A DNA stretch of 64,000 bases, from assembly GCA_045130475.1 (NCBI GenBank), contig JBGUPU010000016.1, positions 7,350 to 71,349 on the forward strand, written 5' to 3'. The translations under genes were made by a program, and so were the position numbers. The stretch comes from CAG-791 sp045130475. Lineage in GTDB: Bacteria > Bacillota > Clostridia > Lachnospirales > Lachnospiraceae. Each line of letters opens with the position of its first letter. Position 1 is the first letter of the stretch. Shown piece after piece: positions 60,154 through 64,000 of this stretch. The notes below the pieces were generated by a model. The model made no database searches. It was not told where the DNA came from and worked only from the letters and a program-made list of their open reading frames with translations.

Positions 60154-61176
60154 ATGTTTAAGGAAGAACTTGAGAAAATCAGAAAAGAGGCGCAGGAGCG
60201 TCTCGAAAAATCCGAATCGCTGGATATGGTCAATGAGATCCGTGTCGGTGTCCTTGGAAAAAAGGGCAGCCTCAAAGAGATCCTCAAGGGAATGAAGAAT
60301 GTTCCCCCGGAGGACCGTCCCAAAGTCGGCCAGATGGTCAATGAAGTGCGCGAGCAGATCGAAGCTGCCATCAGCGAGGCCCAGAAGACCATTGAGCGAA
60401 AAGTTCAGGAGCAGCGTCTCGCAGCGGAGACGATTGACGTCACACTTCCCTCCAGGCGCCTGCCCAAGGGACACAGCCATCCCAACGTGATCGCTCTCAA
60501 GGAGCTGGAGCGCATCTTCGTCGGCATGGGGTATGAGGTGATCGAAGGACCTGAAGTTGAGCGCGACTACTACAACTTTGAAGCCCTGAATATTCCTGCG
60601 GATCATCCCGCCAAGGACGAGCAGGATACCTTTTATATCAACGGCGATATTCTTCTTCGCACACAGACTTCCTCCACGCAGATCCATGCTATGGAGAGCG
60701 GCAAGATTCCGATCCGCATGATCGCGCCCGGCAGAGTCTATCGTTCCGATGCGGTCGACGCGACGCATTCTCCCACCTTCCATCAGGTAGAGGGACTGGT
60801 AGTCGACAAGGGCGTTACTTTCGCGGACCTCAAGGGCACTCTGGATGAATTCGCTAAGAAACTTTTCGGTGAAGAGACCAGGACCCGTTTCCGTCCTCAC
60901 CACTTCCCTTTCACCGAGCCCAGCGCAGAGATGGATGTCAGCTGCTTCAAGTGCGGCGGCAAGGGATGCAGCTTCTGCAAGGGCGAGGGCTGGATCGAGA
61001 TCCTCGGCTGCGGTATGGTACATCCCCATGTCCTGGAGATCTGCGGCATTGATCCTAATGAGTACAGCGGATTCGCCTTCGGCGTAGGCCTTGAGCGTAT
61101 CGCTCTCCTCAACTATGAGATCGACGATATGCGTCTTCTGTATGAGAATGACGTCCGCTTCCTGAAGCAGTTCTAA
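60154..61176 (+). CDS. pheS: Phenylalanine-tRNA ligase alpha subunit
   Basis: 340 residues. N-terminal coiled coil (about 1-85), then the class II catalytic core: motif 2 region RIAPGRVYRSDAVDATHSPTFHQVEG, the Phe-binding FTEPSAEMDVSC, and motif 3 FGVGLERIALL. The CFKCGGKGCSFCKGEGW Cys pattern is usual for Firmicutes PheS. The ATG at 60154 follows AAGAAGGATATC. Together with pheT (21 bases downstream) it forms the (alpha-beta)2 enzyme. Confidence 0.97.
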   Translation: MFKEELEKIRKEAQERLEKSESLDMVNEIRVGVLGKKGSLKEILKGMKNVPPEDRPKVGQMVNEVREQIEAAISEAQKTIERKVQEQRLAAETIDVTLPSRRLPKGHSHPNVIALKELERIFVGMGYEVIEGPEVERDYYNFEALNIPADHPAKDEQDTFYINGDILLRTQTSSTQIHAMESGKIPIRMIAPGRVYRSDAVDATHSPTFHQVEGLVVDKGVTFADLKGTLDEFAKKLFGEETRTRFRPHHFPFTEPSAEMDVSCFKCGGKGCSFCKGEGWIEILGCGMVHPHVLEICGIDPNEYSGFAFGVGLERIALLNYEIDDMRLLYENDVRFLKQF

Positions 61177-61197
61177 TAGCAGTTATTGGAGGAATCA

Positions 61198-63705
61198 ATG
61201 AACACACCTATTTCATGGCTGAAAGCATATGTGCCGGAGCTCGCATGCACCGACAAGGAATATAACGACCGGATGACGATGACCGGAACCAAGGTTGACG
61301 GCGTCGCACGTCTGGATAAGAATCTGGAAAAAATCGTAGTGGGCAGAGTCCTGTCCATCGAAAAGCACCCCGACGCAAATAAACTGGTCGTCTGCCAGGT
61401 CGATGTCGGCACAGAGACTGTGCAGATCGTGACCGGCGCGTCCAACGTCTTCGAAGGCGCTCTCGTCCCTGTCGTCCTTGACGGCGGACGTGTTGCCGGC
61501 GGACATGACGGCGGTCCCCTCCCCGAGAACGGGATCAAGATCAAGGCCGGCAAGCTCCGCGGTGTGCCGTCTGCCGGTATGATGTGCTCCGTCGAAGAGC
61601 TGGGCTCCGACCGCAATGCCTATCCCGAGGCACCCGAAGAGGGCATCTATATTTTCCCCGAGGCCCTTGGCCCCATCACCGAGGAAGAGACTGTTGAACT
61701 GGCAAAGGCCGGCAAGCTGGACAGCGAAGAAGCCCGCGCCATGCATCCCGTAAAACCCGGTATGGACGCAGTGGAGCTTCTTGGCCTGCGCGATACTGTT
61801 TTTGAGTATGAGATCACCTCCAACCGTGTGGACTGCTACAGCCTGCTCGGAGTTGCCCGTGAAGCTGCCGTCACCTTCGGCGCAAGCTTCGTGGAGCCCG
61901 ATGTGACTCCCGCAGAGGATGAGACCGGGGACGTCAATGACTATGTTTCCGTGGAGGTCAAGGACCCCGACCTGTGCAGCCGCTATACTGCACGTGTCTG
62001 CACCGACGTCAAGATCGGCCCTTCCCCCTACTGGATGCAGAGGCGTCTTGCCGCCAGCGGTATCCGCCCCATCAACAACCTGGTCGACATCACCAACTAT
62101 GTCATGATCGAGTACGGCCAGCCCATGCATGCATTCGACCTCGACACTGTCGCCGGACACAAGATCATCGTCCGCCGCGCGCAGGACGGCGATATGTTCC
62201 AGACTCTGGACGGCCAGATGCGAAAGATGGACCACGATGTACTCATGATCTGCGACGCCGAAAAGGAAATCGGCATTGCAGGCATCATGGGAGGTGAGAA
62301 TTCCAAGATCACCGATGAAGTGAAGACCGTTCTCTTTGAGTCCGCGACCTTCAACGGTCCCAACATCCGCAAATCCGCCAAGCGTATCGGTCTGCGCACA
62401 GACGCATCCGGTATCTTTGAAAAAGGCCTGCATCCCACAAATGCAGAGGCGGCTGTCAACCGCGCCTGCCAGCTTATGCGCGAGCTCGGCTGCGGCAGGC
62501 CCGTCAAGGGTATGGCCGACGCCTGCGCCCCCATTCCGGAGCGCACCCGCATCCCCTTCAATGCGCGCGAGATCAACGCTTTCCTGGGCACACACTATGC
62601 GCCTGAAGTCATGCTGGACATCTTTGCCAAGCTGGAGATGGATTACGATGTCGAAAAAGAAGAAGTCATCGTCCCTTATTTCCGTCAGGATGTGAAGGCA
62701 ATGTGCGATCTTGCCGAAGAAGTTGCCCGCTTCACCGGTTATGAAAATATCCCCATGACCCTTCCGGGCGGCTCCTCCGTCATGGGCGGCCTTACTTACA
62801 AGATGCGCATACAGGACAAGGCCCGCGAGGCAGCCATGTTCAACGGCTTCTCCGAAGCTATGACCTATTCCTTTGAGAGCCCCAAGGTCTTTGACCGCCT
62901 TCTCTTTGCAGAGGATGCTCCCGAGCGCCGGGCCATCCGCATCTCCAACCCTCTGGGCGAGGACTTCTCCATGATGAGGACCACCCCTCTCCATGGCATG
63001 CTGACCAGCCTGGGCACCAACTACAGCCGCCGCAACAAGGACGCAAGGCTCTTTGAACTGGCCAATGTCTATATTCCCAAGGCACTTCCTCTGACAGAGC
63101 TCCCCGACGAGCGCTCCATGTTCTGCCTGGGCATGTACGGAGAGGGCGATTTCTTCACTATGAAGGGCGTCATCGAAGAGTTCTTTGAGATGGCCGGCAT
63201 GAGCGAAAAGATGACCTGCGATCCCGGGGCTGGCAGACCTTTCCTGCATCCCGGACGTCAGGCACTCATCCAGTACAAGGGCGAGACCCTGGGCTATTTC
63301 GGCGAAGTTCATCCCGATGTGGCTGGTTCCTACGGTATCGGCGGAAGAGCTTATATCGCAGTCATTGACCTTCAAAGTGTGATCCCTCACACCAGCTTCG
63401 ACTACCACTATACCGGCATTGCCAAGTATCCCGCGGTTTCCAGAGACATCAGTATGCTGGTTCCCCGTGATGTTATGGCAGGCCAGATCGAGGCGGTCAT
63501 CGCACAGCGCGGCGGAAAGATCCTCGAGTCCTATCACCTGTTTGACATTTATGAGGGCAAGCAGGTCCGCCCGGGCTACAAGTCCATGGCCTACAATCTG
63601 ACCTTCCGCCACCGCGAGAAGACCCTCGAGGAGGCAGAGATCACCGCAGCTATGAAGAAGATCCTGAACGGACTGGAAGGCCTTGGAATCGAGCTCAGAA
63701 GCTGA
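61198..63705 (+). CDS. pheT: Phenylalanine-tRNA ligase beta subunit
   Basis: 835 residues, slightly longer than the usual 790-810. An N-terminal EMAP/tRNA-binding domain (about 40-155, VGRVLSIEKHPDANKLVVCQVD), the B3/B4 editing region (about 205-400, with RTDASGIFEKGLHP near its end), B5 (about 405-480), the pseudo-catalytic core with SFESPKVFDRLLF, and the C-terminal FDX-ACB anticodon domain (KYPAVSRDISMLVP to end). TTGGAGG precedes the ATG at 61198. Co-transcribed with pheS; a GC-rich terminator follows. Confidence 0.97.
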   Translation: MNTPISWLKAYVPELACTDKEYNDRMTMTGTKVDGVARLDKNLEKIVVGRVLSIEKHPDANKLVVCQVDVGTETVQIVTGASNVFEGALVPVVLDGGRVAGGHDGGPLPENGIKIKAGKLRGVPSAGMMCSVEELGSDRNAYPEAPEEGIYIFPEALGPITEEETVELAKAGKLDSEEARAMHPVKPGMDAVELLGLRDTVFEYEITSNRVDCYSLLGVAREAAVTFGASFVEPDVTPAEDETGDVNDYVSVEVKDPDLCSRYTARVCTDVKIGPSPYWMQRRLAASGIRPINNLVDITNYVMIEYGQPMHAFDLDTVAGHKIIVRRAQDGDMFQTLDGQMRKMDHDVLMICDAEKEIGIAGIMGGENSKITDEVKTVLFESATFNGPNIRKSAKRIGLRTDASGIFEKGLHPTNAEAAVNRACQLMRELGCGRPVKGMADACAPIPERTRIPFNAREINAFLGTHYAPEVMLDIFAKLEMDYDVEKEEVIVPYFRQDVKAMCDLAEEVARFTGYENIPMTLPGGSSVMGGLTYKMRIQDKAREAAMFNGFSEAMTYSFESPKVFDRLLFAEDAPERRAIRISNPLGEDFSMMRTTPLHGMLTSLGTNYSRRNKDARLFELANVYIPKALPLTELPDERSMFCLGMYGEGDFFTMKGVIEEFFEMAGMSEKMTCDPGAGRPFLHPGRQALIQYKGETLGYFGEVHPDVAGSYGIGGRAYIAVIDLQSVIPHTSFDYHYTGIAKYPAVSRDISMLVPRDVMAGQIEAVIAQRGGKILESYHLFDIYEGKQVRPGYKSMAYNLTFRHREKTLEEAEITAAMKKILNGLEGLGIELRS

Positions 63706-63736
63706 TCTATCTGATCATCGTATAGAAATTGGATAC

Positions 63737-63773
63737 GCGGGCGGGAGAGGATGGCAGACTCCCGCCCGCTTTA
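63737..63773 (+). terminator. pheT terminator
   Basis: Perfect 11-bp stem GCGGGCGGGAG (63737-63747) / CTCCCGCCCGC (63759-63769), then TTTA. Confidence 0.85.
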
Positions 63774-63798
63774 CTAAATATGGGTTTGTCGCGCCCTT

Positions 63799-63979
63799 AG
63801 GAAGTCGCCTTCAAGGCATACCTCCTGCGTCGTTCAGGATTATTTTGCAGAGTTGTACTAAATCTCGCTTATGCTCAGAACGGATCGGACCAAACTCGTC
63901 TCCCGTGTTGAAAACACGGGAGACTCAGACAGGTGGTCCTAAAATGCCCAGCCTTGAGGGCTGTGCATTTTATCCGTTC
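63799..63979 (+). other. Highly structured element after pheT, truncated by window context
   Basis: A 28-base imperfect hairpin (63799-63826, inner GCCTT/AAGGC) is followed by a nested fold: outer stem GAACGGAT (63878-63885) / ATCCGTTC (63972-63979); second stem GGACCA (63887-63892) / TGGTCC (63934-63939) enclosing a 12-bp perfect hairpin (63898-63909 with 63913-63924); and a side hairpin AAAATGC / GCATTTT (63941-63947, 63965-63971) with inner AGCC/GGCT. No coding frame. It could be a structured RNA or the palindromic end of a mobile element that continues past base 64000. The class is not recognised. Confidence 0.6.
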
Positions 63980-64000
63980 TTCCCTATAAGCTTCGATAAG

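Noticed and set aside
61213..63612. A 799-codon open frame on the minus strand
   Set aside because: It is the shadow of pheT. The protein has no recognisable domain, and the C-ending codon bias of the real gene removes stop codons from the opposite strand.
63781..64000. Group IIC intron inserted after the pheT terminator
   Set aside because: The location is typical, but no convincing GUGYG 5' end or domain V was found, and no reverse transcriptase is within view.

Overview
The window reads as chromosomal DNA of a low-to-moderate GC Firmicute, most likely a clostridial gut-type bacterium near the Lachnospiraceae. The assignment is inferred from gene content: a CIRCE (HrcA) operator in front of groES-groEL, CodY, a MecA adaptor, HemZ, pyruvate phosphate dikinase, a CBS/DRTGG-type inorganic pyrophosphatase, the cmk-ispH-S1 gene order, and several TTG starts preceded by strong Shine-Dalgarno sequences. 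No phage, CRISPR array or intact insertion sequence was seen. Most of the DNA is core housekeeping, with a few accessory islands.

Layout. 1-5.4 kb: 3' part of ppdK, a small unknown minus-strand gene, and groES-groEL with an unusual repeat cassette behind groEL. 5.5-8.6 kb: an AT-richer three-gene operon (UbiA-type prenyltransferase, polytopic membrane protein, HAD phosphatase) that looks like lipid-linked sugar metabolism. 8.6-23.6 kb: stringent response and informational genes (relA, a metallo-beta-lactamase-fold hydrolase, hemZ, topA, codY, rpsB-tsf, mecA, an RsuA-family pseudouridine synthase, ligA) ending in metA. 23.6-25.8 kb: a minus-strand pair, ATP-grasp ligase plus esterase. 26.1-30.4 kb: a divergent operon of a leucine-rich-repeat protein, a DUF2201/VWA-like protein with an intact MIDAS, and a MoxR-like AAA+ ATPase. 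30.4-38.4 kb: truA, HAD hydrolases, a HEXXH lipoprotein, proC, metY-type sulfhydrylase and the regulated pyrophosphatase. 38.5-40.5 kb: a YgjP-type metalloprotein, a secreted FN3-like protein and tRNA-Arg(CCG). 40.6-44.3 kb: gap, pgk, tpiA, followed by a palindrome-packed spacer. 44.6-49.5 kb: YkgJ-type Cys-cluster protein, HI0933-type flavoprotein, cmk-ispH-rpsA. 49.7-52.5 kb: nucleotide-sugar cluster (extended SDR, IspD/TarI-type cytidylyltransferase, GT2). 52.6-59.7 kb: RNase H-like exonuclease, a sodium:solute symporter behind two LacI-type operators, thrC and an aminopeptidase P. 59.7-63.7 kb: a structured, unassigned RNA candidate, then pheS-pheT. The last 200 bases hold another highly structured element that runs towards the window edge.

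Connections. MetA carries Glu111, the acetyl-CoA-selecting residue, which fits the O-acetylhomoserine sulfhydrylase found 11 kb away. Together with ThrC both homoserine branches are represented. CodY and RelA lie 5 kb apart and are functionally linked through GTP/(p)ppGpp in Firmicutes generally. The most interesting uncharacterised parts are the LRR/VWA/AAA+ operon with its divergent ligase-esterase partner, the UbiA/membrane/HAD operon, the structured RNA before pheS, and the structured element after pheT.
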